Program-made: the position numbers and the translations under genes
Assembly: GCF_011777495.1 (NCBI RefSeq)
Contig: NZ_JAATJS010000003.1
Coordinates: 186,001-250,000 of the forward strand
Direction of reading: 5' to 3'
DNA length: 64,000 nucleotides
From: Microvirga terricola
Lineage (GTDB): Bacteria; Pseudomonadota; Alphaproteobacteria; Rhizobiales; Beijerinckiaceae
Shown here: piece by piece, positions 7,914 through 17,147 of the stretch
Numbering within the stretch: the stretch's first letter is position 1
How the letters are laid out: every line of letters starts with the position of its first letter
The notes under the pieces: model-generated
Databases searched by the model: none
The model's input: the letters and a program-made list of their open reading frames with translations, nothing else
What the model was told of the DNA's origin: nothing

Positions 7914-8453
7914 TCAGCAGCCGTACATGCTGCACCATTCCTTACCAATTCTCGGGGTCATGCGTCGCGCGACCTCTGCAAAGCGACGATCTTTGGTGAT
8001 CGTCGCGGCATGCTGCAGCAAGGCCCACATTGGCCAGCGATAGCCTGCGGGGAGATCTTCAACATACTGTGCAAATAAAAGGTCTCCATCCGGCTTGGTA
8101 TAGCTCTCCATCTGCATAGCGAGACTGGCCAGATAGCGAAGCGAAGTTTGCAGCATTGCGCTGTCCCCGAGGAGACGGGGACCATTGTAGAGCGCGATCG
8201 CAACCGCAAACTACGGCTTAATGCTGTGAACGTTAGGTCGATCAACGACCGCAGGAATCCCCAAGTATGGAGCAATTTCCGTCGACCTTCTGTCCAGCGG
8301 CGGAGAGGAGATCTCCGAAGTCGCCGATTCAGAGGCAATGCGCTGTGGAGCTTGTCTTCGGGCCGTGACGGCCACGTCATAGACCGTGACCGCTAGGATC
8401 AGACAGGCCTCTCCAAAGCCAAGCAGAATTGTGCGAACAGGTTGAATAGACAT
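7914..8453 (-). pseudogene. Membrane/exported protein gene interrupted by an in-frame TAG
   Basis: Reading from an ATG at 8453, the frame gives an N-terminal hydrophobic segment (T-I-L-L-G-F-G-E-A-C-L-I-L-A-V-T-V), then about 55 residues, an in-frame TAG at 8213-8211, and then continues unbroken in the same frame to a TGA at 7914. The part after the stop looks like genuine protein (L-R-Y-L-A-S-L-A-M-Q-M-E-S-Y and W-P-M-W-A-L-L-Q-H-A-A), rich in amphipathic helices as in alpha/alpha-toroid carbohydrate enzymes. I do not recognise the family. It is most simply one gene of about 180 codons, or a remnant of a longer one, with a nonsense mutation. A sequencing error or two separate small genes are alternatives. 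It lies downstream of the minus-strand propeller gene. Confidence 0.5.
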
Positions 8454-8713
8454 TGTTTTTCCGACGCGTGACGAATGGCGATGCAAAATAGCGAGGCTAG
8501 AGCGAGGAACTCGTGCGTGATGGCGCGGGCTATTCGCGATGCATGCTGGGGTCCTCAGCACACTCGCTGCACAACTGTATCGAAGGGATAAGAAGCACGT
8601 TCGTGCTCGTTGGGGGCGGCACTACCCATGCTCCGTTCGATAACAATTGCAGCCATATTGGCCTCTGTCTGTTTAAAAGCGTTATGCCATGGAGGGGTGG
8701 ACTAGACCAACGG

Positions 8714-10357
8714 TTAGTCAACCCTCTGCTTCCACTCCCGCCAGTAATCGAGAAGCGAGACATCTCCCCCTTGGGCTTGCGTCAAATGGGAGCGTCCATC
8801 GCTAGGTCGGAGGTCCGCCTCAATCATCTTCGCCTTGGCCGCGATTTCCTCAACCGGGTAGCGCTGTGAGGGGCAGAGAATGGATGATGCCGACGCCCAG
8901 CAGTCCCACTCGCCGATTTCTACCGAGCCGAGTGCTCCGGTCTTCCGGTTGTAGACCAGCACGGCAGGGGAGGAGTTTGCTGCAACTGCGATCCAATCGC
9001 CTGCGCTGGCTATGGTCGTGATGTAGAATAGCCACCTGTTTTCGGGCAGTTCTCGGCGCACAGGCATAAGGAGCCTCGTTCCGTCGGATGCCTGCAGGGA
9101 ACCGTAACTTGGGCGGACGGTTGTTCCAAACATACTGTAGCTTGGGCTATCTGCCTTCAGCAGTCCGCGCCACATATCAGTGTTGTGGCGGTATGCGGAG
9201 GGTATGGATACATATCCCCACCGAGGGCCGCCGAACTCAAAAGAACGGGTTCCGTCTCGGCCAATCTTGATAACCCGATCCTGGTAAGTCGACAAAACGT
9301 AGATGTCATCGCCGTCGCGATAGGCGCAGTAGGGCATCGAAAGGTTGACTTGCGTCGGGCCGTTGGCTCCGAATGTTTCCTTTAATTCTAGATCCTTCGT
9401 CAGCGTGAAGACCCGGCCCGCCATAGCATCTGAGCCGATCAAGTCTCCAGTTTTCACGTCTTCGCTGATGCATGTCGCAAACAGGATGGGTCGCTCACCA
9501 ATCTTCGAAACGCGTGCCAACTCTTTGCCGGTCTCCAGGTCGAACTTTGCTATGGTCTTTCCGCTGCCATAGACATGGTCACCGACTATCGCCACACCGT
9601 GAGACGATACAACGGGCCTTTTCCAGCGGTAGATCCAGGCGTCGTTGACACGCTCGAAGACTGAAAGAGCGCCGCCGTCGTAGTCGGCAATCGCCATGAA
9701 CCGCCCGCCTCGCGAAACCTGGACGCCTTCAGGCCCTTTGATGCCATCCTCGTGGGTCAGGCGCTCGGCGAGTTTCAGGGTTACCCGTCCGGCATCGCGA
9801 AGGATTTCCGCAACGAGAACGTCTCCACCAGTGTAATTCGCAATGAAAACCCGGTCATAGAATGCCGAATAGTGAACGGCCGTTGGGCTCCAGACCGGCA
9901 CGGGCATGTCCAATTGGACAAGCGCAGCCTCGCGGCGAGATATATCGAACAGGTAGATGTTGCGATAATTGACGACAAGGAATTCGTCGGGCCCGATTCT
10001 GGTCATAGAGACAGGAAGGAAGGGCTCGTCAGGAACGCGCTCAATTGATACGAATTCCGAGTGCCCCTTCAGATCAGGCTCGGGCGTCGTCGAATGGATT
10101 GCGCGTAAGCGCGTGTCTTGTGCCCGATTGCGATCCCGAGTTTCCGCGATGAAGGCGTTGAGTTGTAGCGCAAGATCGCTGACGGCTTTCTCAACCTGGA
10201 CGGATCGTGCACCGGTTTGGGCAGAACGCGAATCCAGCCCCATGATCGAGCTGATGATCACTTTGTGCCGTTTGGAACCGATCGATTGTGCCGCAATTGC
10301 AAGCACAATCACAGCGATTACCGCTGCTCCAAGCGATGCCAGTTTCCACCGTTTCAC
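8714..10357 (-). CDS. Membrane-anchored protein with a putative beta-propeller ectodomain
   Basis: The GTG at 10357 has a strong GGGGGA Shine-Dalgarno, better than the longer ATG frame from 10411. Residues about 6-27 form a single N-terminal transmembrane helix, then a possible coiled coil (residues about 55-90). About 400 residues follow with recurrent short beta-strand patterns typical of NHL/SMP-30/quinoprotein propellers (V-S-R-G-G-R-F-M-A-I-A-D-Y-D, V-Y-G-S-G-K-T-I-A-K-F-D-L-E-T-G-K, I-Y-V-L-S-T-Y-Q-D-R-V-I-K-I). The domain should face the periplasm. It runs against the flanking polysaccharide genes and looks inserted. The ligand is unknown; a glycan-related sensor or structural role is only a guess. 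Confidence 0.65.
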   Translation of the reverse strand: MKRWKLASLGAAVIAVIVLAIAAQSIGSKRHKVIISSIMGLDSRSAQTGARSVQVEKAVSDLALQLNAFIAETRDRNRAQDTRLRAIHSTTPEPDLKGHSEFVSIERVPDEPFLPVSMTRIGPDEFLVVNYRNIYLFDISRREAALVQLDMPVPVWSPTAVHYSAFYDRVFIANYTGGDVLVAEILRDAGRVTLKLAERLTHEDGIKGPEGVQVSRGGRFMAIADYDGGALSVFERVNDAWIYRWKRPVVSSHGVAIVGDHVYGSGKTIAKFDLETGKELARVSKIGERPILFATCISEDVKTGDLIGSDAMAGRVFTLTKDLELKETFGANGPTQVNLSMPYCAYRDGDDIYVLSTYQDRVIKIGRDGTRSFEFGGPRWGYVSIPSAYRHNTDMWRGLLKADSPSYSMFGTTVRPSYGSLQASDGTRLLMPVRRELPENRWLFYITTIASAGDWIAVAANSSPAVLVYNRKTGALGSVEIGEWDCWASASSILCPSQRYPVEEIAAKAKMIEADLRPSDGRSHLTQAQGGDVSLLDYWREWKQRVD

Positions 10358-10670
10358 CGGCTCCCCCAAGCAATACAGCGCCTGCCTAGCTGATCGGTCC
10401 GCCCAAGGCAACGATATTAACCAAGGTCAGGGGGCGGATAAGATCGAGCCGAAATGCTGGGTGGATGCCGAAGAGGTGGCGCTGGGCCGCGAAGCATAGT
10501 TCGGCCGACGGGGGCGCGCGCCCCAAGTCTCACTACACAAATGAAAAAGTGGCGATCTGTGAAAATTCGGGCCGAGTTTGTCTCGAAAATTCGTAAGATT
10601 AAAAACCTACACAGGGTAACCATATGTTGACAAGACCGTAGCTGGAGCTTAGTGAGCCCGATCGTTTGAA
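10358..10670. other. Divergent intergenic region, AT-richer than its surroundings
   Basis: No gene seen. It separates the minus-strand propeller gene from the second polysaccharide unit and must hold both promoters. One TTGACA hexamer (10627-10632) stands out; the rest shows no clear site. Confidence 0.4.
10627..10655 (+). promoter_or_regulatory. Possible sigma-70 promoter of the second polysaccharide unit
   Basis: A perfect -35 hexamer TTGACA at 10627-10632 is followed after 17 nt by TAGTGA, a poor -10. Transcription from about 10662 would favour the ATG at 10695 over that at 10671. Weak evidence. Confidence 0.3.
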
Positions 10671-10694
10671 ATGAATTCGAGGGCGTGGCCAGAT

Positions 10695-11690
10695 ATGGAT
10701 ATTCGGGGCAAAAAACTTGTTGTGATCGGCGGCGCGGGCTTGATCGGATCGCATGTCGTCGACGAGCTCCGGAAAGAGGATGTCGGCCAGATCCTCATCT
10801 ATGACAATTTCGTCAGAGGAACCGTCGAAAACCTTGCCGATGCCCTGCGCGACCCCCGCGTTAAGATCTTCGAAGTCGGAGGGGATATCTGCCAGACCGA
10901 CATCTTGAATGCGGCCTTGAAGGACGCCGATGGCGTCTTCCATCTTGCCGCTCTCTGGCTTCTCCAGTGCCACGACTATCCTCAGTCGGCGTTCCGCGTG
11001 AACGTTGAAGGAACGTTCAATGTGATCGACGCTTGCGTGAAGAATGGGGTCAAGCGTCTCGTTTACTCCTCGTCCGCATCGGTTTACGGCGATGCCGTCG
11101 AGGAGCCGATGACCGAAGATCATCCGTTCAATAACAAGAATTTCTACGGCGCCACCAAGATCGCCGGGGAAGCGATGGTCAGGTCGTTCCACCACCGCTA
11201 CGGCCTTGACTACGTCGGCTTGCGTTACATGAACGTCTATGGCCCCCGACAGGATTACCGCGGAGCCTACATCGCCGTCATCATGAAGATGCTCGATGCC
11301 ATCGAACGCGGTGGCGGGCCGACGATTCTCGGCGATGGTACCGAAGCCTTCGATTTCGTCTCGGTTCGCGACTGCGGTCGCGCGAACGTGTGCGCCATGA
11401 ACGCCGATGCGACAGACCGCTTCTACAATGTCGGCACGGGCCAGCGGACCTCTTTGCGGGAGCTTGCGGAGATTCTTCTGCGCTTGACTGGTTCCAATCA
11501 ACAAATCCAATACGCCCCCCGTAGCCAGGCGACACTGGTTCGCAACCGTATCGGTTGTCCGAAGCGCGCCGCGGAGGAAATTGGATTCGTTGCAGGCACC
11601 ACGCTCGAACAGGGATTGGAAGCACTCATCACCTGGAGAGCGCAGCATATTGAAGAGGTTGAGAAGCGGCGACAGAAGTCTGCCGCCTAA
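10695..11690 (+). CDS. Extended SDR nucleotide-sugar epimerase/dehydratase
   Basis: NAD(P)-dependent enzyme acting on a UDP- or similar nucleotide sugar (GalE/WbpP-like) to supply a precursor for the glycan. The Rossmann motif GGAGLIGS lies near the N-terminus. Catalytic S-S-S-A-S-V-Y-G and Y-G-A-T-K (Tyr-x3-Lys) are intact, followed by R-Y-M-N-V-Y-G-P-R-Q, typical of the extended family. The ATG at 10695 is preferred (GAGGG about 11 nt upstream, matches the usual family N-terminus); an in-frame ATG at 10671 would add eight residues. The exact substrate cannot be assigned. It is the first gene of a co-oriented run ending near 28285. Confidence 0.87.
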   Translation: MDIRGKKLVVIGGAGLIGSHVVDELRKEDVGQILIYDNFVRGTVENLADALRDPRVKIFEVGGDICQTDILNAALKDADGVFHLAALWLLQCHDYPQSAFRVNVEGTFNVIDACVKNGVKRLVYSSSASVYGDAVEEPMTEDHPFNNKNFYGATKIAGEAMVRSFHHRYGLDYVGLRYMNVYGPRQDYRGAYIAVIMKMLDAIERGGGPTILGDGTEAFDFVSVRDCGRANVCAMNADATDRFYNVGTGQRTSLRELAEILLRLTGSNQQIQYAPRSQATLVRNRIGCPKRAAEEIGFVAGTTLEQGLEALITWRAQHIEEVEKRRQKSAA

Positions 11691-11725
11691 GGCCGTTTTC
11701 TCCAAAATCCTGGGAAGCATTCGAC

Positions 11726-13597
11726 ATGTGCGGAATCGCCGGCATCTTTCATCGTAATGGCGAGCCTGCATCGAGTGCCCGTCTGAAAGCGATGTGCGAT
11801 GCGATTGCGCATCGCGGTCCCGATGGTGAGGGGCAGTTTGTGTCCGGCCCGGTCGGGCTTGGTCACCGTCGTCTCGCGATCATCGAGCTGTCGTCGCTCG
11901 GACGGCAGCCGATGGTGACCCAGGACGGCCGCTACACCCTCACTTTTAATGGGGAGATCTACAACTTTAACGAGTTGCGGGCTCAACTTACGGCACGCGG
12001 CCGCACCTTCGTATCTCGATCTGACAGCGAGGTACTGCTGCAGGCCTTCGCGACTTGGGGCCTTGATGCCCTCCCCCGGTTGAACGGGATGTTCGCCTTT
12101 GCGATCTGGGACAAAGAGACGGAGGTCCTGACGCTTGCCAGGGATCGGTTCGGCGTCAAGCCGATCTATTATGCTGAGGCCAAAGGCACGTTTCTCTTTG
12201 CATCCGAGATCAAGGGGATTCTCGCTCATGGCACCATCGGTCCTGAGCTGAATGCTGAGGGGCTCGTCGAGTACTTCACGTTCCAGAACTTCTTCACCGA
12301 CAACACGCTTTTCCGGAACGTCCGGTTGCTGCCGCACGGGTGCTACATGCAGATCCGGCGCGGGTCTCAGGAGGCTGTCCCGGTGCGGTACTGGGACTAT
12401 CATTTCGAAGAGCCGGCTCACGCGGCGAGCAAGGGCGAACTCCTTGAGCAGCTGGATCACCTCTTCCGGCAGGCGGTCTCTCGGCAGCTTATCAGCGACG
12501 TCGACGTCGGTTGCTATCTTTCGGGCGGCATGGATTCCGGCTCGATCGCTGCCGTAGCGGCGAGCCAGCTGCCCTATATGAAGACCTTTACCGTGGGCTT
12601 CGACCTCAGTTCGGCATCGGGCGTGGAGCTCGGGTTCGACGAGCGTACTGCCGCGGAATACATGTCCTACCTGTTCAAGTCCGAGCATTACGAGATGGTC
12701 TTGAAGGCGGGTGACATGGAGCGTGTGCTTCCTAAGCTCGCCTGGCACCTCGAGGAGCCGCGGGTAGGTCAGTGCTATCCGAACTTTTATGCCGCGAAGC
12801 TCTCAAGCAAGTTCGTGAAGGTTGTGATGTCAGGGGCAGGGGGCGACGAACTCTTTGCCGGATACCCGTGGCGATACTATCGCGCCGTCACGAGCGACAA
12901 TTTCGATGACTACGTCAATAAATACTATGCCTTCTGGCAGCGGCTGGTCCCTGAGCAGCTGCTGCCGGAGGTCCTGGCGCCCATTTGGGGCGATGTCAAA
13001 CACGTCTCCACGAAGGAAATCTTCAGGAACGTGTTCCAGGAGCATGCGAGCACGCTCACGCGCCCCGAAGACTATGTCAATCATTCGCTCTATTTCGAGG
13101 CGAAGACATTCCTGAACGGCCTGCTCGTCGTTGAGGACAAGCTGAGCATGGCCCACGGGCTCGAAACCCGAGTGCCATTCCTGGATAATGATCTCGCTGA
13201 CTTCGCGATGCGGCTGCCAGCTGGCTTGAAGCTAGGAAATCTCAGCGAGGTCATGCGCATCAACGAGAATGAGCCAGGCGGAAAGCATGAGCGATATTTC
13301 GAGCGGACCCGCGATGGAAAGCTCATCCTGCGCGAGATGATGGGCCGTTACATTCCGTCGGAAGTGGTGAACCGCGTCAAGCAAGGTTTCTCGGCGCCCG
13401 ACGCGAGCTGGTTCAAGGGCGAGAGCATCGACTACGTTCGCCGACGTCTGTTCAATAATAATGCGCGAATCTACGATTTCTTGGATAAGCAGAAGATCCA
13501 GAGCCTCGTTACGGACCACCTCGAAGGGCATGAGAACCGGCGCCTGTTGATCTGGTCCCTTCTCAATGTTGAACAATTTTGTGAGGAATACCTTTGA
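11726..13597 (+). CDS. asnB: Asparagine synthase-like glutamine amidotransferase, copy 2
   Basis: This 623-aa paralogue of the genes at 5886 and 21756 keeps Cys2 (MCGIAG), F-N-G-E-I-Y-N and the A-H-R-G-P-D-G-E loop. Its PP-loop reads SGGMDSG rather than the usual SGG(L/I)DSS: the last serine is glycine. S-G-A-G-G-D-E-L-F-A-G-Y and E-D-K-L-S-M-A-H-G-L-E-T-R-V-P-F-L-D are intact, so catalysis is plausible. Its stop overlaps the start of the following Wzm permease gene, which ties it to polysaccharide export rather than to asparagine supply. The probable job is ATP-dependent amidation of a sugar carboxylate (inferred). Confidence 0.87.
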   Translation: MCGIAGIFHRNGEPASSARLKAMCDAIAHRGPDGEGQFVSGPVGLGHRRLAIIELSSLGRQPMVTQDGRYTLTFNGEIYNFNELRAQLTARGRTFVSRSDSEVLLQAFATWGLDALPRLNGMFAFAIWDKETEVLTLARDRFGVKPIYYAEAKGTFLFASEIKGILAHGTIGPELNAEGLVEYFTFQNFFTDNTLFRNVRLLPHGCYMQIRRGSQEAVPVRYWDYHFEEPAHAASKGELLEQLDHLFRQAVSRQLISDVDVGCYLSGGMDSGSIAAVAASQLPYMKTFTVGFDLSSASGVELGFDERTAAEYMSYLFKSEHYEMVLKAGDMERVLPKLAWHLEEPRVGQCYPNFYAAKLSSKFVKVVMSGAGGDELFAGYPWRYYRAVTSDNFDDYVNKYYAFWQRLVPEQLLPEVLAPIWGDVKHVSTKEIFRNVFQEHASTLTRPEDYVNHSLYFEAKTFLNGLLVVEDKLSMAHGLETRVPFLDNDLADFAMRLPAGLKLGNLSEVMRINENEPGGKHERYFERTRDGKLILREMMGRYIPSEVVNRVKQGFSAPDASWFKGESIDYVRRRLFNNNARIYDFLDKQKIQSLVTDHLEGHENRRLLIWSLLNVEQFCEEYL

Positions 13598-14478
13598 CCG
13601 CCTCAAAGCTGCTATCGGTTCCGTCGACTGTGCTGAGCCTTTTCTGGCGCGGCCTCTCGCCCAAGCAAATGTTTGCTGCTTCCAAGGATGCGCTGCGTTC
13701 CCTCTGGACGTATCGTGCTCTCTGTCGGGAACTCGTCCGTCGTGACCTCATCGGTCAGTATGCGGGCCAGCTTCTGGGCTCGTTCTGGGTTGTCGGTCAT
13801 CCCCTGTTTCTGCTGCTGGTCTATATTTTTGTGTTTGTCGTCGTCATGAAGGTCAAGCTGACGATGTCAGTTCAGATGCCTCGCGACTACACGAACTATA
13901 TTCTTGCCGGCCTTGTGCCGTGGCTGTGCATTCAGCAACTCCTGACGCGAAGCACGACTGTCCTTATCGCCCAGGCGAACCTCGTGAAGCAGGTTGTGTT
14001 TCCGATGGAATTGCTGCCGTTCGGCGCGGTCTTCGTGACGATGGTCCCGCTCTTCGTCGGTATGGTCGCGTTGGTCGTCTATCAGCTTCTGGGCGGCCTT
14101 GGTGTGCCGCTGACCGTTTTGCTCGCGCCTCTCTTCGTTGCTGGCCTCTTCTTATTCCTTTCGGGCCTTTCGTTCATCATATCGGCGATAACGCCATTTT
14201 TCCGTGATTTGAAAGACTTCATCGTCGCGTTCACGGTCGCTGGCGTGTTCCTTGTTCCTGCCGTTTACTTGCCCGATTGGGTCCCCGAGACGTTCGCTCC
14301 GCTGATCTACGTCAATCCATTTAGCTATCCGATCTGGGTTTTTCAGGACATTTTCTACTACGGCCGGGTTGAACATCCGTTTGCTTGGGGGCTGTTTTTC
14401 AGCCTCGCCTTGATCGTTTTCGCTGCCGGATGCCGGCTGTTTCGGCGGATCCGACCCTACATTGCCAATGTTCTTTAA
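13594..14478 (+). CDS. wzm: Polysaccharide ABC exporter, permease subunit (Wzm-like)
   Basis: ABC-2 type integral membrane protein of 294 aa with about six transmembrane helices and the family's N-terminal R-R-D-L-I-G-Q-Y-x-x-x-L-L-G-S-F-W segment. It works with the adjacent Wzt to move a lipid-linked O-antigen or capsule chain across the inner membrane. The TTG start overlaps the previous stop by 4 bp (TTGA), indicating translational coupling; the first in-frame ATG is about 26 codons further on and would remove the conserved amphipathic N-terminus only in part. Its gene is followed after 11 bp by the ATPase subunit. Confidence 0.9.
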   Translation: MTASKLLSVPSTVLSLFWRGLSPKQMFAASKDALRSLWTYRALCRELVRRDLIGQYAGQLLGSFWVVGHPLFLLLVYIFVFVVVMKVKLTMSVQMPRDYTNYILAGLVPWLCIQQLLTRSTTVLIAQANLVKQVVFPMELLPFGAVFVTMVPLFVGMVALVVYQLLGGLGVPLTVLLAPLFVAGLFLFLSGLSFIISAITPFFRDLKDFIVAFTVAGVFLVPAVYLPDWVPETFAPLIYVNPFSYPIWVFQDIFYYGRVEHPFAWGLFFSLALIVFAAGCRLFRRIRPYIANVL

Positions 14479-14489
14479 GGTTTCGCACG

Positions 14490-15917
14490 ATGCTCCTCGC
14501 TACTAACACGGCGGATCTTCAAGAGGCTTCGGCTCCGATCGAGCCGGTGATCACCGCCAAAAAACTCTCCAAGGCCTTTCAGATCTACGCCAATCCGCGG
14601 GATGTCCTCTACGAACTCGTCACACGACGGTCGCGGGCCCGCGAGCATTGGGCTCTGTCGGACGTATCATTCGACATTTATCCGGGCGAGGTGATCGGTA
14701 TTATTGGTGCGAACGGCGCCGGTAAGAGTACATTGCTCAAGATCCTGGCCGGGACTTTGACCCCCACGAGCGGAATGGCCCGGGTCAACGGGCGCATGTC
14801 GGCGATTCTTGAGCTCGGCACCGGCTTCCACCCGGAGTTCAGCGGCCGCGAGAACATCATCACGGGCGGAATGTGCCTCGGCATGTCGCGCGAGGAGATC
14901 GAGGAGAAGATCCCCGAGATCATTGAGTTCGCGGAGCTGGGGCATGTGATCGATTATCCGTTCAAAACCTATTCGAGCGGAATGCAATCACGCCTTACGT
15001 TTTCGACTGCGATCCATGTCGATCCCGATATCTTGATCATCGACGAGGCCCTGGCAGCCGGCGATGCGTATTTCGCAGCCAAGAGCTCCCGGCGTATCCA
15101 GAAAATCTGCGAAAGCGGCGCGACGGTGATCTTCGTGAGCCATGGCTCTGCGCAGGTCGCGCAACTTTGCGATAGAGCCATTTGGCTGGACGGAGGCCGC
15201 GTTCGCGAGATTGGCCCTGCGCGGGAAGTCACACGCAACTACGACTATGAAGTTCACATGCGGATCTCCGGCGAGCAGGGTAGGCTCGTTGAAGTTGCCT
15301 CCAATGAGCTTCGAGCCGACAACGAAGCTGCGGTCGTCAATTATGCCGCGTCTGCTGGCACTGGCAGGCGAGCAGATGAAGCTGCGAAAGTCGCGGCATT
15401 TCGACGGGGTCCCATCGTCATTGACCGTGTCTCTTTCAGGGGCGCCGACGGAAACGAGCGTTATGCCTTCCGCACCTGGGAGGATATCGTGCTTGATGTT
15501 GAGTATCATTGCGAGGGTGAGGTTCCGGAAGGAACCCTTGGAATGGCGGTTGGCATAGAACGAGCAAAGGATCTGGTTCTCGTCTCGCAAATCGGCACCT
15601 GCAACCTCTCTGGAAATGAGGCGCTGAGCTTCGATCAGGATTACAACGCAGCTCCTTTCCGGAAGCGGGCGGGGCAGAAGGGGCGCATTTCGCTGACCTT
15701 GCCTCAGAACCAACTGCTCGCGGGGGACTATATTTTGTCCGTCGGGCTTTTGGAGAATGTTCCTTACAATGTGGAGTTCTACGAGTATCATCACCGCGTT
15801 TATAAGGTGAGGATTCTCCAGACAGGATACCCGTCCGAAGCTCTCTTCTTTCCGATCGCAAAATGGGAACACCAGACGGATGACTCCTCATCCGACAGTG
15901 AGAACCGTGATGTCTGA
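14490..15917 (+). CDS. wzt: Polysaccharide ABC exporter, ATPase with C-terminal glycan-binding domain (Wzt-like)
   Basis: This 475-aa protein starts at the ATG 11 bp after the permease gene; an open frame further upstream overlaps the permease and is not used. The NBD (residues about 20-250) has Walker [10 protein letters not shown] (73-81), signature Y-S-S-G-M-Q-S-R-L and Walker [10 protein letters not shown] linker of about 80 residues leads to a C-terminal beta-sandwich-like region (about 320-470), in the position of the Wzt carbohydrate-binding domain that recognises the chain's non-reducing-end modification in E. coli O9a. This implies a modification-dependent export step, fitting the methyltransferase gene directly downstream. 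Confidence 0.9.
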   Translation: MLLATNTADLQEASAPIEPVITAKKLSKAFQIYANPRDVLYELVTRRSRAREHWALSDVSFDIYPGEVIGIIGANGAGKSTLLKILAGTLTPTSGMARVNGRMSAILELGTGFHPEFSGRENIITGGMCLGMSREEIEEKIPEIIEFAELGHVIDYPFKTYSSGMQSRLTFSTAIHVDPDILIIDEALAAGDAYFAAKSSRRIQKICESGATVIFVSHGSAQVAQLCDRAIWLDGGRVREIGPAREVTRNYDYEVHMRISGEQGRLVEVASNELRADNEAAVVNYAASAGTGRRADEAAKVAAFRRGPIVIDRVSFRGADGNERYAFRTWEDIVLDVEYHCEGEVPEGTLGMAVGIERAKDLVLVSQIGTCNLSGNEALSFDQDYNAAPFRKRAGQKGRISLTLPQNQLLAGDYILSVGLLENVPYNVEFYEYHHRVYKVRILQTGYPSEALFFPIAKWEHQTDDSSSDSENRDV

Positions 15918-16974
15918 TGCCATCTCTGCTACGAAGTCGCGCAATCCGCTGTTTCGCGTGGTTAGAGGGGCATATCGGTTCGCAAGAAGCCTGGTGGATC
16001 TCCCGCGCCAAGTCGAGAGCGTTCAGAAGTCGTCGCTCGTCCTCTCGCAGCAGCTTGAAGAGTGCTTGCGCTTGAGTTCACTCGTGTCGCAGCACTCGGC
16101 CAGTGTCAGCGCAACGGCAAGCAATATCGACAGAGTTCTGTCGGACCTGACTGAAAAATTCGGTGACGTCCGCGAATTCGCGATCCGCCTCGACTCGATG
16201 GCCCGGAGTTTGCATGCGGCGTCGACGGAAGTGGAAGCGCTCGGACGCGAAGCGCGGCGCAACGCGAGGCGCATGCCGTTTTTGCTTAACGCAAAAGCTC
16301 CTACGCTTTCGGAGCCTGATCGAAGCGCTTCGTTTCCGGACATCCTCAAACGTTTGGAGCGTGACTACCCCAAGGTCTATCCGATTTGGAAGACCTTGTT
16401 CGATAACGCAGTTCCGCTTTATCAGGATGATCCCGACGCAAATCTGAGCACGGTGAATCACCCAACGGCGACTCGTTTCAGGGATTGGGTAAATCTATAC
16501 GCATACGGGAGGCTGCTCGACATCGGGTGTGGTCCCGTGGCTGTGCCTCACTATCTCGATGGCTATGACCTCAGCCTCGTTGCCGGCCTCGATCCGCTCG
16601 ACGGGCGGGAGCCCCATCCGTTTCAATTCTACCGCGGCTGCGCCGAGTACCTCCCATGGCCGGACGGTTCGTTCGAGACGGTTGTCATAGCCACCTCTCT
16701 CGATCACGTCATCTCTCTGAGAAAGACGCTCTCCGAAATCCGGAGAGTGCTGTCACCTTCGGGCGTTTTAATCCTGTGGCTCGGGTTTATCCCAGGGGGT
16801 AAATATTTCGATCCGCATCCCGAGGAAGAGCCGGTTCCGATCGACAACTATCACCTGTTTCATTTCGATCGGCCATGGTTCGAAGAAATCATGGCTGAGT
16901 ATTTCACGCTTGAAGCTGTTCAACAAATTGACATTGAGCAAAGCTTCTATGTCTATTCGCGGTCTGAGGCGTGA
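15910..16974 (+). CDS. SAM-dependent methyltransferase with N-terminal helical/coiled-coil region
   Basis: The ATG at 15910 overlaps the wzt stop by 8 bp; an alternative ATG lies at 15880. Residues about 25-115 are a long helical, coiled-coil-like region. The class I methyltransferase domain follows: motif I L-L-D-I-G-C-G-P, acidic loop after G-L-D-P-L-D, motif III-like [11 protein letters not shown] and [11 protein letters not shown]. Coupling to a Wzt that carries a C-terminal domain suggests a chain-end methyltransferase. In E. coli WbdD the cap and a coiled coil set the chain length; here the coil is N-terminal and no kinase domain is present. This role is inferred. About 170 bp without a gene follow. 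Confidence 0.85.
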   Translation: MSDAISATKSRNPLFRVVRGAYRFARSLVDLPRQVESVQKSSLVLSQQLEECLRLSSLVSQHSASVSATASNIDRVLSDLTEKFGDVREFAIRLDSMARSLHAASTEVEALGREARRNARRMPFLLNAKAPTLSEPDRSASFPDILKRLERDYPKVYPIWKTLFDNAVPLYQDDPDANLSTVNHPTATRFRDWVNLYAYGRLLDIGCGPVAVPHYLDGYDLSLVAGLDPLDGREPHPFQFYRGCAEYLPWPDGSFETVVIATSLDHVISLRKTLSEIRRVLSPSGVLILWLGFIPGGKYFDPHPEEEPVPIDNYHLFHFDRPWFEEIMAEYFTLEAVQQIDIEQSFYVYSRSEA

Positions 16975-17147
16975 TCCGAGAGACCTTACCTGAGTTGTTC
17001 AGATGCAATCGGTGAGGAGTTACAGTCAATAGAGGTTGTTGATGCAACCGCATCGATTGGCTCTGATTATTGAGGTGGCTGGGTCAGGGAGGGGCGAGAA
17101 GCCCAAGCGGTTCCTGCATGGCTCTAGTCATTTGGGGCTTGTGAGCA

